Positions 37,060 through 45,207 are shown, counted from the first letter of the stretch. The stretch is 64,000 nucleotides of DNA from Pseudaquabacterium pictum (GCF_005403045.1 NZ_BJCL01000004.1:62001-126000); one strand, 5' to 3'. Program-made: numbers and translations. Notes: generated from the sequence alone by a model not told the origin.

Positions 37060-38331
37060 TCATGCGACGGGCAGGCGCCGGATCAGCACCATCGTGATGT
37101 CGTCGTCCTGCGCGGCGCCACGCGCATGGGCCTGCACCGCCACCAGCAGCTGTTCGGCCACCTCGGCCGGCATGGCCGCCTGGTGCCGCTGCAGCACGGC
37201 CTCGACCCGCGCACAGCCGAACTGCACGCCGTCGGGATCGGCGTACTCGTAGATGCCGTCCGACAGGAGCAGCAGCCAGTCGCCCGGCGCCAGGTCCAGC
37301 ACCACCGCGGGTTTCAGCGCCTGCAGCCGCATCGCGCCCATCGGGAAGCTGGTGGCGCGGTGGGCGGTGCACTGGCCGCTGGCTGCCTGCAGGTGCAGGA
37401 TCGGCCCCTGCCCGCCGCTGAGGAAGCGCAGCTGGTGGTGCTGCGCGTCGAGCAGACCGACGAAGGCCGTGACGAAACGGCTGTCCGGCAGGGTGTCGGC
37501 CAGCCGGTCGTTGACATGCCGGAAGGCCTGCTCGAGGCTGGCGCCGAGGCTGAAGGCCATGCGCAGCATCGCGTGCATCTGCACCACCGACAGCGCCGGC
37601 CCGATGCCGTGGCCGGTGGCATCGGCCAGCACCACCAGCAGGCCCTGGTCGAGCAAGGCCAGGTCGTAGGTGTCGCCGCCGGTGGCCGCCGCGGGCATGA
37701 AGACGCCGTGCATCGCATAGCCGGGAACCTGCGGCATGGCCGCCGGCAGCGTGCTGCGCTGCACCTGGCCGGCCAGCTCCACCTCCTGACGCAGCAGCTC
37801 GCTCTGGACCAGCTGCCGGGTCAGGTGCACCCGGGTGAGCGCCACGGCGCACTGCGCGGCCAGGGCTTCGGCCAGTTGCTGGTCCTGGTCGTCGAAGACA
37901 CCGCCGCGCCGGTTCAGCAGCTGCAGCACGCCGACCAGCTGCGCGCAGTGGTCGATCAGCGGCACGCTGAGCATGCTGCGGGTGTGGAAGCCGGTCTGCC
38001 GGTCGATGGCCGGGTTGAAGCGTGGATCGGCGTAACAGTCGGGCACGTGGATCGTGCAGCGCTGCTGCGCACAGGCACCGACGAGGCCCTGGCCCAGCGG
38101 CACCCGCAGCATCGGCAGGTCTCCAGCCACCTCCACATGCAGCGACTGGCCGTCGGCATCGGCCAGCCACACCGAGACGCGCTCGGCCTGCACCACCCGC
38201 TGCGCCGCCGCGGTGATTTGCTGCAGCAGGGTGTGCAGGTCGAAGGGCGCGGCCAGCGCGCGCGTCACCTCCAGGATGGCCGACAAGCCGTCGGCCGACG
38301 GCGGCATCGTCAGGGTGTCGGGCCCGGTCAT
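37060..38331 (-). CDS. GAF-domain SpoIIE/PP2C-type serine phosphatase
   Basis: A protein of 423 residues. An N-terminal GAF domain covers about residues 25-180 (LHTLLQQITAAAQRVVQAER, FNPAIDRQTGFHTRSMLSVP, LVGVLQLLNRRGGVFDDQDQ). After a linker helix comes a SpoIIE-type phosphatase with metal-binding motifs GGDTYDLALLD, LADATGHGIGPALSV, LLLSDGIYEYADPD and QDDDITMVLIRR. It would dephosphorylate the STAS antagonist in response to a ligand at the GAF domain. The ATG at 38331 overlaps the stop of the replication initiator gene by 4 nt (ATGA). Confidence 0.93.
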   Translation of the reverse strand: MTGPDTLTMPPSADGLSAILEVTRALAAPFDLHTLLQQITAAAQRVVQAERVSVWLADADGQSLHVEVAGDLPMLRVPLGQGLVGACAQQRCTIHVPDCYADPRFNPAIDRQTGFHTRSMLSVPLIDHCAQLVGVLQLLNRRGGVFDDQDQQLAEALAAQCAVALTRVHLTRQLVQSELLRQEVELAGQVQRSTLPAAMPQVPGYAMHGVFMPAAATGGDTYDLALLDQGLLVVLADATGHGIGPALSVVQMHAMLRMAFSLGASLEQAFRHVNDRLADTLPDSRFVTAFVGLLDAQHHQLRFLSGGQGPILHLQAASGQCTAHRATSFPMGAMRLQALKPAVVLDLAPGDWLLLLSDGIYEYADPDGVQFGCARVEAVLQRHQAAMPAEVAEQLLVAVQAHARGAAQDDDITMVLIRRLPVA

Positions 38332-39791
38332 GCCGCGCCGGGCTCGCCAGCCTGGTGCGTCGCCATCAGCGACTCGAACTCCGCCAGCGGCAGGCCGGCC
38401 CAGTCCTCGTCGATCTCGCGGCGGGCGTAGTGCTGGATCACCATCACCTGCACCAGCGGCGACTGCCATTCGCCCCGCAGCAGCCGCTTCATGATGCTGG
38501 GGCTGGGCGTGGCACTGGCCTCCACCTCGTCGCGCACGCGGCGCACCCACTCGGCCTGCTCCTCGGCATCGAGCTGGGCGAACTGCTCGCGGATGCGGCT
38601 GAAGCGGCGGTGGCGCTCGGCATCGTCGGCGGCATGGCGTGACGGCGGCGGCGCCGGTGCGGCGGCCGGCAGCAGCACCGCATCGGCCGGGCTGCCGGCG
38701 GTGGCGCCCTGCCCTGCCCCGCCGTACCCTGCCCCACCCTCCTCGCGCGACTTGTTGGCGATGATGCTGCGCAGGTAGGCGCCGGCATTGCCGATGCGCG
38801 GCCGGTCGCCGCCGCTGAGGAAGCGCTCGTAGCGGTCCAGCCCATCGGCCACCGCGGCCGCGCCGTAGGCGCGCTCCAGGTCCTCGACCACCGTGTCGCG
38901 CACACCCAGCTTACCGCCGCGCAGGATGTTGGTGACATCGGGCGGCACCGGCGCCATGCGGTCGGGCCGGCGCGCGCTCTTGCGCACGCCGAACTGCACG
39001 AACTCCACCTCGCGGCCGCGGCGGAACTCGATCAGCTCGATCTCGATGTCGCCCAGGTCGTTGATCTCCTTGATCGCCGGGGCGACGAACTCGTTCTTGA
39101 ACTTGCGCCAGGCCCGCACCTTGGAGGTGGGCGAGCTGCGCAGCGCCTCGGCCCACCAGGACCAGTGCTGGCGGCTGGTGACGCCGGCCGGACTGTCGCG
39201 GTAGCGGGCGCACATCTCGTACAGGGCCACGGCACAGTAGGTGGTCAGCTCGCGCAGCACCGCGAAGTCGACCTGGGCCCAGCGCGACGGGCTGACCAGC
39301 TCCTCGCGGATCGACGGCGGGTAGTACCAGGTCACCCAGTTCTCGCCGGCGCGCTTGTAGATGCGCACCTCGGCCAGCAGGTTGAAGATGCGCAGCTCGT
39401 CGGTGATCTGCGGCGGCACCGTGCCGGCATCGGTGGCGGTGCCGGTGGCGGGGTCGAAGCCCAGCGGCAACTGCTGCTCGGACTTCGACAGCGGCCGCCA
39501 CTCGACCTTGGTCGACACCATCTGGTCGATGTACTTCTTGGCGTCGGTGGAGATGCTGTTGGTGGCACCAAAGCCGCGCAGAATCGCGTTCAGCGGCGTC
39601 GAGAAGCCGCCGTCGGCACCCTCGGCCCCGGCGGCGGCCTGGCGCTGCGCCAGGTGCAGCATCACCGAATAGGCCTTGCGGCCGGTGACCGTCAGCGACC
39701 GGTTGGTCGGCACGATGGCCAGGGCAATGACCGACTTGTGCAGCATGCCCTGCACCACGTCCATCTGCCTCACGATCGCGACACCGTCCAT
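38328..39791 (-). CDS. Replication initiator protein (Rep_3/RepB-like)
   Basis: A protein of 487 residues. The N-terminal winged-helix region (LHKSVIALAIVPTNRSLTVT, GRKAYSVMLHLAQRQ, LRGFGATNSISTDAKKYIDQ, MVSTKV) and second winged helix (SRWAQVDFAVLRELTTYCAV, ALYEMCARYRDSPAG, SPTSKVRAWRKFKNEFVAPA) fit plasmid/chromid initiators that bind iterons. A Pro/Ala-rich linker and acidic helical C-terminus follow. ParA is divergent, across an iteron-rich 573-nt region. ATG 39791 is the longest start; an in-frame ATG at 39764 (MDVVQGML) is also possible. A TAGAAT box lies just upstream of the first ATG, so the transcript could be nearly leaderless. Confidence 0.87.
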   Translation of the reverse strand: MDGVAIVRQMDVVQGMLHKSVIALAIVPTNRSLTVTGRKAYSVMLHLAQRQAAAGAEGADGGFSTPLNAILRGFGATNSISTDAKKYIDQMVSTKVEWRPLSKSEQQLPLGFDPATGTATDAGTVPPQITDELRIFNLLAEVRIYKRAGENWVTWYYPPSIREELVSPSRWAQVDFAVLRELTTYCAVALYEMCARYRDSPAGVTSRQHWSWWAEALRSSPTSKVRAWRKFKNEFVAPAIKEINDLGDIEIELIEFRRGREVEFVQFGVRKSARRPDRMAPVPPDVTNILRGGKLGVRDTVVEDLERAYGAAAVADGLDRYERFLSGGDRPRIGNAGAYLRSIIANKSREEGGAGYGGAGQGATAGSPADAVLLPAAAPAPPPSRHAADDAERHRRFSRIREQFAQLDAEEQAEWVRRVRDEVEASATPSPSIMKRLLRGEWQSPLVQVMVIQHYARREIDEDWAGLPLAEFESLMATHQAGEPGAA

Positions 39792-39823
39792 GTGTCCATT
39801 CTAGGCGGCGACTCCCGGGCAAG

Positions 39824-40127
39824 TGTCCGGGGCGATCAAACTTTTCCGGACGCTGACGGCGCCGCGCTTGCTGCCCCAGGACCAAGGCAGCGAAGGGCCC
39901 GCGCAGGGCCTGAGAATCCGGACACTTCGCGGGGCACCAGGGGCCGGAAACGCAGGACGCGTCGCCGCCCAGCCGGCCGGCAGGCCTGGCGCGTGGGCCG
40001 GAAAACCCGGACACCGAGTTGTCCACAGCCCGCCAGCCCACACCCCGGACTTTCCGGACGACCGGGCCGGCATCGACGGACGCATCCGGCACCCAATCCG
40101 GACGCCAGACAGGCAGAGCCCGGACGC
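39824..40127. repeat. Iteron-like CCGGAC repeats of the probable replication origin
   Basis: The hexamer CCGGAC appears seven times on the + strand within about 280 nt (near 39845, 39917, 40007, 40045, 40053, 40097 and 40120), flanked by T/C on the left and A/G/T on the right. One inverted copy lies at about 39825 (TGTCCGG). Two copies (40045, 40053) are 8 nt apart. The count is far above chance even in this GC-rich DNA. Between a Rep_3 initiator and parA these are best read as iterons bound by the initiator. Confidence 0.65.
40019..40027 (+). promoter_or_regulatory. DnaA-box-like 9-mer in the origin region
   Basis: TTGTCCACA differs at one position from the consensus TTATCCACA and sits amid the CCGGAC repeats. 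A DnaA box next to iterons is usual for Rep_3-dependent origins. Only this single good match was seen in the interval. Confidence 0.5.
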
Positions 40128-40149
40128 AGAAGCGGCCAAGTGCTTGATC

Positions 40150-40197
40150 TGCCTGAATTTTCAGGCACAGAAAGTCTAGAAGACTTGAACTTCTAGA
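40150..40197. promoter_or_regulatory. Two perfect inverted repeats at the AT-rich edge of the origin
   Basis: TGCCTGAA-TT-TTCAGGCA (40150-40167) and TCTAGAAG-N7-CTTCTAGA (40175-40197) are both perfect. A third overlapping pair, AAGTCT/AGACTT, lies at 40172-40186. They fall in the most AT-rich part of the origin region, about 170-215 nt upstream of parA. They could be the unwinding-region hairpin, operators for ParA or Rep, or additional partition sites. Confidence 0.5.
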
Positions 40198-40304
40198 ACA
40201 GATCGACGATGGACGGAAGGATGAACCTGGAACGTCCTGAAATCCAGGGACGGCAGCGCTGGAAGACAGTGCCTTGTGCGACTGACGTGAAATTCGCCGA
40301 CATC

Positions 40305-40331
40305 TTGGCAAATGACTGTCCCACGTAGAAT
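40305..40331 (+). promoter_or_regulatory. Candidate sigma-70 promoter of parAB
   Basis: TTGGCA (40305-40310) and TAGAAT (40326-40331) each match the -35 and -10 consensus at five of six positions. The spacing is 15 nt, shorter than ideal. The predicted start point would be about 25 nt upstream of the parA ATG at 40365. Confidence 0.4.
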
Positions 40332-40364
40332 GCGGTCATCGACACACCACACTCCAAGGACCGC

Positions 40365-41573
40365 ATGGATCCGACGACTCCCGGGCCCTCGCTCACCCAC
40401 CCGATCTCGCTGAAAGCCATCACCGAGCAGGCGGAACGGGCCACCTCGATCGTGGCCCAGGCCCGCAGCGTGATGCTGTCGCCCGATTCACGCAAGCTGC
40501 CGCCCACATTCTCGGCCACGCAGCTGATCGAGCGGCTGAAGATCGAGCGCTCGCAGTATGAATACCGGGTGCGCAACCCCAACGGGCTGCCGATCGGCCG
40601 GCTCACCTCCACCGGTGCGCGGCGCGAGTTCAGCCTGTCGGAGATGCGGCAGTGGGCGCGGCAATACCGGGCGGCGCACCTGCGGCCTGAGGGTGGCGAG
40701 GCCATCACCATCTCCACCGCGCACTTCAAGGGCGGCAGCTCCAAGACCACCACCGCCACCACGCTGGCCCAGGGCCTGAGCATGCGCGGCCACAAGGTGC
40801 TGGTGGTCGACGTCGACCCGCAGGGCAGCATGACCACCCTCTTCGGCTTCCTGCCCGATGCCGAGGTGGACGTGACGCAGACCCTGCTGCCGCTGCTCAG
40901 CGGCGACGAACCGGATGTGGCCTATGCCATCCGGCCCACCTACTGGGACGGTGTCGACCTGGTGCCGGCGGCCTCGCCGCTGTTCTCGGCCGAGTTCATC
41001 CTGCCGACGCGGCAGCTGAAGGAAGCCTCGTTCCAGTTCTGGCGCACGCTGGACTTCGGCCTGGATCCGGTGCGCTCGCAGTACGACGTGATCATCTGCG
41101 ACACCCCGCCCTCGCTGTCGTTCCTGACGGTCAATGCGCTGATGGCCAGCGACGGCATCATCATGCCGCTGCCGCCCAACAACCTCGACTTCGCTTCCAG
41201 CGCGCAGTTCTGGGACTTGTTCAAGGACCTGGCCGACGACTTCGCCGGCCGCGGCGCCGGCAAGGATTTCGCCTTCATCAATGTGCTGCTGTCGAAGGTG
41301 AAGTACGCCGCACCCAAGGACAACACCGGCCAGTCGACGGCGATCATCCGCGAATGGATCCAGGCAGCCTACGCAGAGCGGGTGCTGCCGGTGGAGATCC
41401 CCGACGTGGAAGCCGTGCGCACCGCCAGCAAGGAGTTCGGCACGGTCTACGACGCCAGCCGCGACAACGCGTCGACCCGCACCTTCAAGAGCGCTTTCGA
41501 GGCCTACGACCGCTTCGTCGACCTGATCGAACAGCAGATGGAAACCTTCTGGCGCCGCCAGGTGGGAGGCTGA
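40365..41573 (+). CDS. parA: ParA partition ATPase (type Ia)
   Basis: A protein of 402 residues. The N-terminal region (about 1-110) has a helix-turn-helix-like part (FSATQLIERLKIERSQYEYR, REFSLSEMRQWARQYR) as in type Ia ParA proteins, which bind their own operator. The deviant Walker A is KGGSSKTTTATTLAQG (about residue 121), followed by VLVVDVDPQGSMTTLFG and DVIICDTPPSLSFLTVNAL. It drives segregation of the replicon with ParB. The parB ATG follows one nucleotide after the stop. Autorepression through the upstream inverted repeats is likely by analogy. Confidence 0.95.
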   Translation: MDPTTPGPSLTHPISLKAITEQAERATSIVAQARSVMLSPDSRKLPPTFSATQLIERLKIERSQYEYRVRNPNGLPIGRLTSTGARREFSLSEMRQWARQYRAAHLRPEGGEAITISTAHFKGGSSKTTTATTLAQGLSMRGHKVLVVDVDPQGSMTTLFGFLPDAEVDVTQTLLPLLSGDEPDVAYAIRPTYWDGVDLVPAASPLFSAEFILPTRQLKEASFQFWRTLDFGLDPVRSQYDVIICDTPPSLSFLTVNALMASDGIIMPLPPNNLDFASSAQFWDLFKDLADDFAGRGAGKDFAFINVLLSKVKYAAPKDNTGQSTAIIREWIQAAYAERVLPVEIPDVEAVRTASKEFGTVYDASRDNASTRTFKSAFEAYDRFVDLIEQQMETFWRRQVGG

Positions 41574-41574
41574 G

Positions 41575-42624
41575 ATGGCCACGCCGAAAAAGGGACAGGG
41601 GATCGCCTTCAAGATCCCGGGCCTGGACGAGGCGGCGGCACCGGCCGCCGAATCGCCCGCCGAGCCGCGCGCCGGGCAGCCGCGCACCGGCGTGGGCATG
41701 CTGTCGCGGCTGATCCAGGGTGCGCAGGCCGACACCGAGGCGGTATCGCGGCTCAATGCCGAGATCGACCGGCTCAAGCTGCAGGTGGGCGAGCAGCTGG
41801 TCGACCCGCGCCAGATCGTGCTGACGCGCTGGGCCGACAGGCATCCGGATTCCTTCGCCAGCGCGGCGTTCCTCGAGCTCAAGCAGGAGATCGAAAGCGC
41901 GGGCGGCAATGTGCAGCCGGTCAAGCTGCGGCCGCTGCGCGGCGCGCTGGCCGACCAGGCAGACGGTCCGCGCTTCGAGCTGGTCTACGGCTCGCGGCGC
42001 ACCCGCGCCTGCCTGGAGCTGGGGCTGCCGGTGCGGGCGGTGGTCGACGAACACATCGACGACCAGGCGCTGTATGTGCAGATGCAGCGCGAGAACCGCG
42101 GCCGCGCCAACCTGTCGGCCTGGGAACAGGGTGTCAGCTACCACAAGGCGTTGAGCGAAGGCCTGTTTCCCAGCGCCCGGCGGCTGGCTGAGCAGATCGG
42201 CCTGGACCACAGCAACGTGGCCAAGGCGCTGCGGGTGGCCGAGCTGCCGCACGAGGTGGTGGGTGCCTTCCGCAGCCCGGTGGACATCCAGTTCCGCTGG
42301 GCCGTGGCGCTGGACAAGGCCTGGCAGCAGCACCCCGACGCGGTGTTGTCCGCGGCGCGCCAGCTGGCCGGGCGGCAGGTGCGGCCGGCGGCTGCCGAGG
42401 TGTTCCGGGCGCTGACCGAAGCCGCCACCACCAGGCCGGCGCGCAAGGTGGCGCCGGCCAGCCAGACGCTCGCCTTGGCCGGTGGCCGCAAGGCGGTGAT
42501 CCGCGCCGGCAAGGCCGGCGCCGTCAGCATCGACCTGCCCCGCGGCAGCGTGCCGGCGGGCCGCTGGGCGGACTTCGAGACCGCCCTGCAGACCCTGCTC
42601 GATTCGCTGCAGGACGGCCGCTGA
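41575..42624 (+). CDS. parB: ParB/Spo0J-family partition protein
   Basis: A protein of 349 residues. The ParB N-terminal nuclease-like CTPase domain includes LVYGSRRTRACLELGLPVRA (the GERR-type box as GSRR) and QMQRENRGRANLSAWEQG. A helix-turn-helix follows (ARRLAEQIGLDHSNVAKALR, VAELPHEVVGAF). The C-terminus is probably the dimerisation domain (SIDLPRGSVPAGRWADFETA, LQTLLDSLQ). It is translated from the parA message. Two matching palindromes just downstream are good candidates for its binding sites. Confidence 0.94.
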   Translation: MATPKKGQGIAFKIPGLDEAAAPAAESPAEPRAGQPRTGVGMLSRLIQGAQADTEAVSRLNAEIDRLKLQVGEQLVDPRQIVLTRWADRHPDSFASAAFLELKQEIESAGGNVQPVKLRPLRGALADQADGPRFELVYGSRRTRACLELGLPVRAVVDEHIDDQALYVQMQRENRGRANLSAWEQGVSYHKALSEGLFPSARRLAEQIGLDHSNVAKALRVAELPHEVVGAFRSPVDIQFRWAVALDKAWQQHPDAVLSAARQLAGRQVRPAAAEVFRALTEAATTRPARKVAPASQTLALAGGRKAVIRAGKAGAVSIDLPRGSVPAGRWADFETALQTLLDSLQDGR

Positions 42625-42630
42625 AACGGC

Positions 42631-42649
42631 CCGTGGTACGGTACCACGG
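42631..42649. promoter_or_regulatory. Candidate parS site 1
   Basis: CCGTGGTACGGTACCACGG is a perfect palindrome (9-1-9) 6 nt after the parB stop. Its core GTGGTACGGTACCAC recurs with two central changes about 105 nt downstream (GTGGTTCCGTACCAC). Size, symmetry, duplication and position next to parB all fit a ParB-binding centromere site. Confidence 0.6.
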
Positions 42650-42667
42650 ACCCCTGGGAAGGGGTCC
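42648..42667 (+). terminator. Hairpin after parB
   Basis: GGACCCC (42648-42654) pairs with GGGGTCC (42661-42667) over a 6-nt loop. It directly follows the candidate parS site and could end the parAB transcript, although no U-run follows. Confidence 0.4.
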
Positions 42668-42735
42668 GGGTCGTGCCGGTCGGGCTGGGGCGCAAGCCCC
42701 CTGCCCTGCCCTGCACTGTTGACCACCACCAAGCC

Positions 42736-42760
42736 GGGGTGTGGTTCCGTACCACACCCC
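42736..42760. promoter_or_regulatory. Candidate parS site 2 / convergent terminator
   Basis: GGGGTGTGGT (42736-42745) and ACCACACCCC (42751-42760) are perfect arms around TCCGT. The core GTGGTTCCGTACCAC matches site 1 at 13 of 15 positions. It sits between convergent parB and the recombinase gene, 6 nt from the latter's stop, so it may also act as a terminator hairpin. Confidence 0.55.
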
Positions 42761-42765
42761 CTGCC

Positions 42766-44991
42766 TCAGCCGCTGTCCGGCCTGGTGCCCGGCGGCTGCA
42801 AGGCCCGCATGCCGCGTACCACTGCGGCGGTATCTGTCGCCAGATAGCGCGCCGCCGTGCGCGGGCTGACATGTCCCAGCACCTGCTGCAGCAAGGGTGG
42901 AGAAAGCTGCTGCGCCGCACGGTGCGCAAAGCTGTGGCGCAGCCAGTGGCTGGACGCGGCGAGAAAGGCCTCGGCAGCTGGCGCACCGGCGCGTGCCGCC
43001 GCCTCCCGTGCCACGCCGTGGAAGAAGCGGCGCAGCAGCTTGTCGATGGCGGACCGCTCCAACGCGCCGTGGCGGTCGGCCTGCGTGGGCTGGGCGCGGT
43101 CGACCACCGGCAGGCCCAGGGCGTCCAGGCCGCGCCGCGGCGGTGGGCGGCGAAGGATGCCCAGCAGCGGCCGCCAGGCCTGTGGATCGTCCTGCGGCGA
43201 CGTGCTGGCGGCCGCGCCTTGTGCATCTGAGCCCGGAGCCGGGCAGGGCGCCTGCACCCGCGCCACCGCGCTGTCGAAGCCCAGGCCGGCGGCGTCCATG
43301 TCGCGGTGGTGCTGCCCCAGCAGCGCGTGCACCTCGTTCGGGACCAGCACCGTGCGGGTCCGGCCGGCCCGGCCCACCAGCTCCAGCAGCCAGGCGGGTT
43401 CACCATCCACCGAGCTGCGGCGCAGCGCGCGCAGGCGGGTGGTGGCCAGCTCCGACAACGTCAACCCGGCGCCGCCCGCCAGTGCCAGCAGCAGCTGCAG
43501 GCGCCGCCGGGCCGGAGTGTCCGGCTTTTCATGCAGCACCTGCCGGGCAAAGTCCCACTGCGCCGGGCTCAGTGCGCGGCCCACGTCGACCGTGGGTGTG
43601 GGCAGATCCAGCCGGCGCAGAATGCGCGCTGCAGGATGGCCGGGCAGCTGGCCGGCGGCATGCAGGTCGCCCAGCAGGCTGGCCAGCACCGCCAGCTCCT
43701 GCCGCTGGCTGCTCGGCCCCAGCGGGCCCTGGAAGGGCCGCCATGCCGGGCTGTCGCGCCGTACCCGGCGCTGCTGCACCCAGTCGGCCGGTGGTGCCCG
43801 CACGAAGTCCAGGTAGGCCTGCAGATCGGCGGCTGTCAGCCCGGCCAGCGGCTGGTGCCGCAGTTCGCTGGCCCAGCGCAGAAATCGCTCGGTCACGCGG
43901 GCATAGGCGCGGCGGGTGGCGCCAGTGTGGCGGTCCAGCCAGGCGCTGACGACTGCCGCGTCGGTGGCCGGGCTGGTGGTGGCCTGCGCAGGGCGTGTCG
44001 ATGCCGTGGCCGGGGTTCTCAGCCGCTGCCGCGCCAGCACCAGATCCGTCTCCGGCCGGCGTGAGGTCTCCAGCACCGGCTGGCCGCCCGCCTCGGCCAC
44101 CGGCAACAGCCAGTCCAGCAGGCGCTGCGCCCGCACCACGCCCAGGCCAGGCACCAGCCGGTGCCAGCGGAAGCCCTGCAGGTTGATCAGGCTGACCAGA
44201 TCGCCCAGCGTGCGCACGCCGGCGGTGGCCAGCTGCCGTGGCAGCTGGCCGGCCAGCCAGAGCCCGGTGGCGTCGCCCAAGTGCGCCTCGCGGGCCAGGG
44301 ACAGCTCCAGCGTCGCCAGCGCATCGAGCACGGCGCGGCGCCGTGTCGGAGCCAGACCGTTGGTGCCGGGTGCCGGCACGGACTCGGCCAGGCGCACATC
44401 GGCCGTCGCGGCCAGGGCAGGCGAGGGCGCTGCCGCCAACTGTCCGGGAATGCCGGCCCCTGCAGGCTGCGCGGCGCCTGTGCCGAACGCATCGGCATAC
44501 AGCGCCAGCCACTCCGCCTCGGTGTAGAAGTCCTCGTCGATCCCGGCGTCGCCGCACTGCCGGGCACGCCAGTCGTCGAGCGTCGGCGGCGCCTGGATCG
44601 GCGCCACGGCGATCGACTGTCCGGGATTTCCGGCCCCATGCCGGGCACGCCGGCGTGCCAGGTCGGGCAGGGCGCGCAGCGCGGGCAGGGCCACGGCCAT
44701 GGCGGGCGCGCAGCCTTGGTGCCCACCAGCACGGCCCAGCGTCTGGACCAACTGCCGCAGCTGGCCCAAGGCTTGCCGGCGGTCGCCCGGCCCGCCAGCG
44801 AACGACAGGTAGGTGCGCCAAGCCTGTTCCAACGTGATGCCGTCGAGCAGCGCCCGCAGGAAGGCGAAGTGGTGGCGCCCGACCGGCCCGGCGCCGCTGT
44901 TCAGCAGCCGGGTCTGCGCGCCGCGCGGGCGGCCGAGCGGCTGCAGTGGCGCGGGCCGGTCCACCACTGGGAACAGTCCGTCGGCAGGCAT
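42766..44991 (-). CDS. Large tyrosine recombinase (phage integrase family) of the replicon
   Basis: A protein of about 741 residues from the ATG at 44991 (MPADGLFPVVDRP); in-frame starts at 45045 and 45066 would add 18-25 residues across the inverted repeat. A long N-terminal region precedes a core-binding-like domain (TDAAVVSAWLDRHTGATRRA, LAGLTAADLQAYLDFVRAPP) and the catalytic domain. HWLRHSFAHRAAQ gives His and Arg, and LGHVSPRTAARYL gives His and the nucleophilic Tyr. At the usual first catalytic Arg (GLRxSEL) the sequence reads GLTLSEL, and the beta-hairpin Lys appears as Arg (GRAGRTRTV). It is convergent with parB. A role in resolving replicon dimers or maintaining the replicon is inferred. 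Confidence 0.85.
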   Translation of the reverse strand: MPADGLFPVVDRPAPLQPLGRPRGAQTRLLNSGAGPVGRHHFAFLRALLDGITLEQAWRTYLSFAGGPGDRRQALGQLRQLVQTLGRAGGHQGCAPAMAVALPALRALPDLARRRARHGAGNPGQSIAVAPIQAPPTLDDWRARQCGDAGIDEDFYTEAEWLALYADAFGTGAAQPAGAGIPGQLAAAPSPALAATADVRLAESVPAPGTNGLAPTRRRAVLDALATLELSLAREAHLGDATGLWLAGQLPRQLATAGVRTLGDLVSLINLQGFRWHRLVPGLGVVRAQRLLDWLLPVAEAGGQPVLETSRRPETDLVLARQRLRTPATASTRPAQATTSPATDAAVVSAWLDRHTGATRRAYARVTERFLRWASELRHQPLAGLTAADLQAYLDFVRAPPADWVQQRRVRRDSPAWRPFQGPLGPSSQRQELAVLASLLGDLHAAGQLPGHPAARILRRLDLPTPTVDVGRALSPAQWDFARQVLHEKPDTPARRRLQLLLALAGGAGLTLSELATTRLRALRRSSVDGEPAWLLELVGRAGRTRTVLVPNEVHALLGQHHRDMDAAGLGFDSAVARVQAPCPAPGSDAQGAAASTSPQDDPQAWRPLLGILRRPPPRRGLDALGLPVVDRAQPTQADRHGALERSAIDKLLRRFFHGVAREAAARAGAPAAEAFLAASSHWLRHSFAHRAAQQLSPPLLQQVLGHVSPRTAARYLATDTAAVVRGMRALQPPGTRPDSG

Positions 44992-45042
44992 CGCGACACG
45001 CCGGTTGCTGAACACGCCGGGATCATAGTGGCGTTTTCCTAG

Positions 45043-45070
45043 CATCTTGATAAACGAAGTTATCAAGACG
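45043..45070. promoter_or_regulatory. dif-like recombination site or recombinase operator
   Basis: The arms CATCTTGATAA and TTATCAAGACG (11 nt each; the inner 9 form a perfect inverted repeat) surround a 6-nt centre ACGAAG. This 11-6-11 layout, with ATAA before and TTAT after the centre, is that of XerC/XerD dif sites. It lies about 50 nt upstream of the recombinase ATG at 44991, next to a possible -10 (TATGAT on the - strand, 45022-45027). A plain operator is the alternative reading. Confidence 0.5.
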
Positions 45071-45207
45071 TTGTTTTAAAAGTCTGGCCTCGATGCGACA
45101 AGTGCAGCCCCCCGCCTCGGTGATGATCGATGCCATGACCACCAGCCCACCGCCCAGCCACCCGCCCGATGCCACGCACCACCGCCTGCTGCACCGGGCG
45201 CGCCCCC

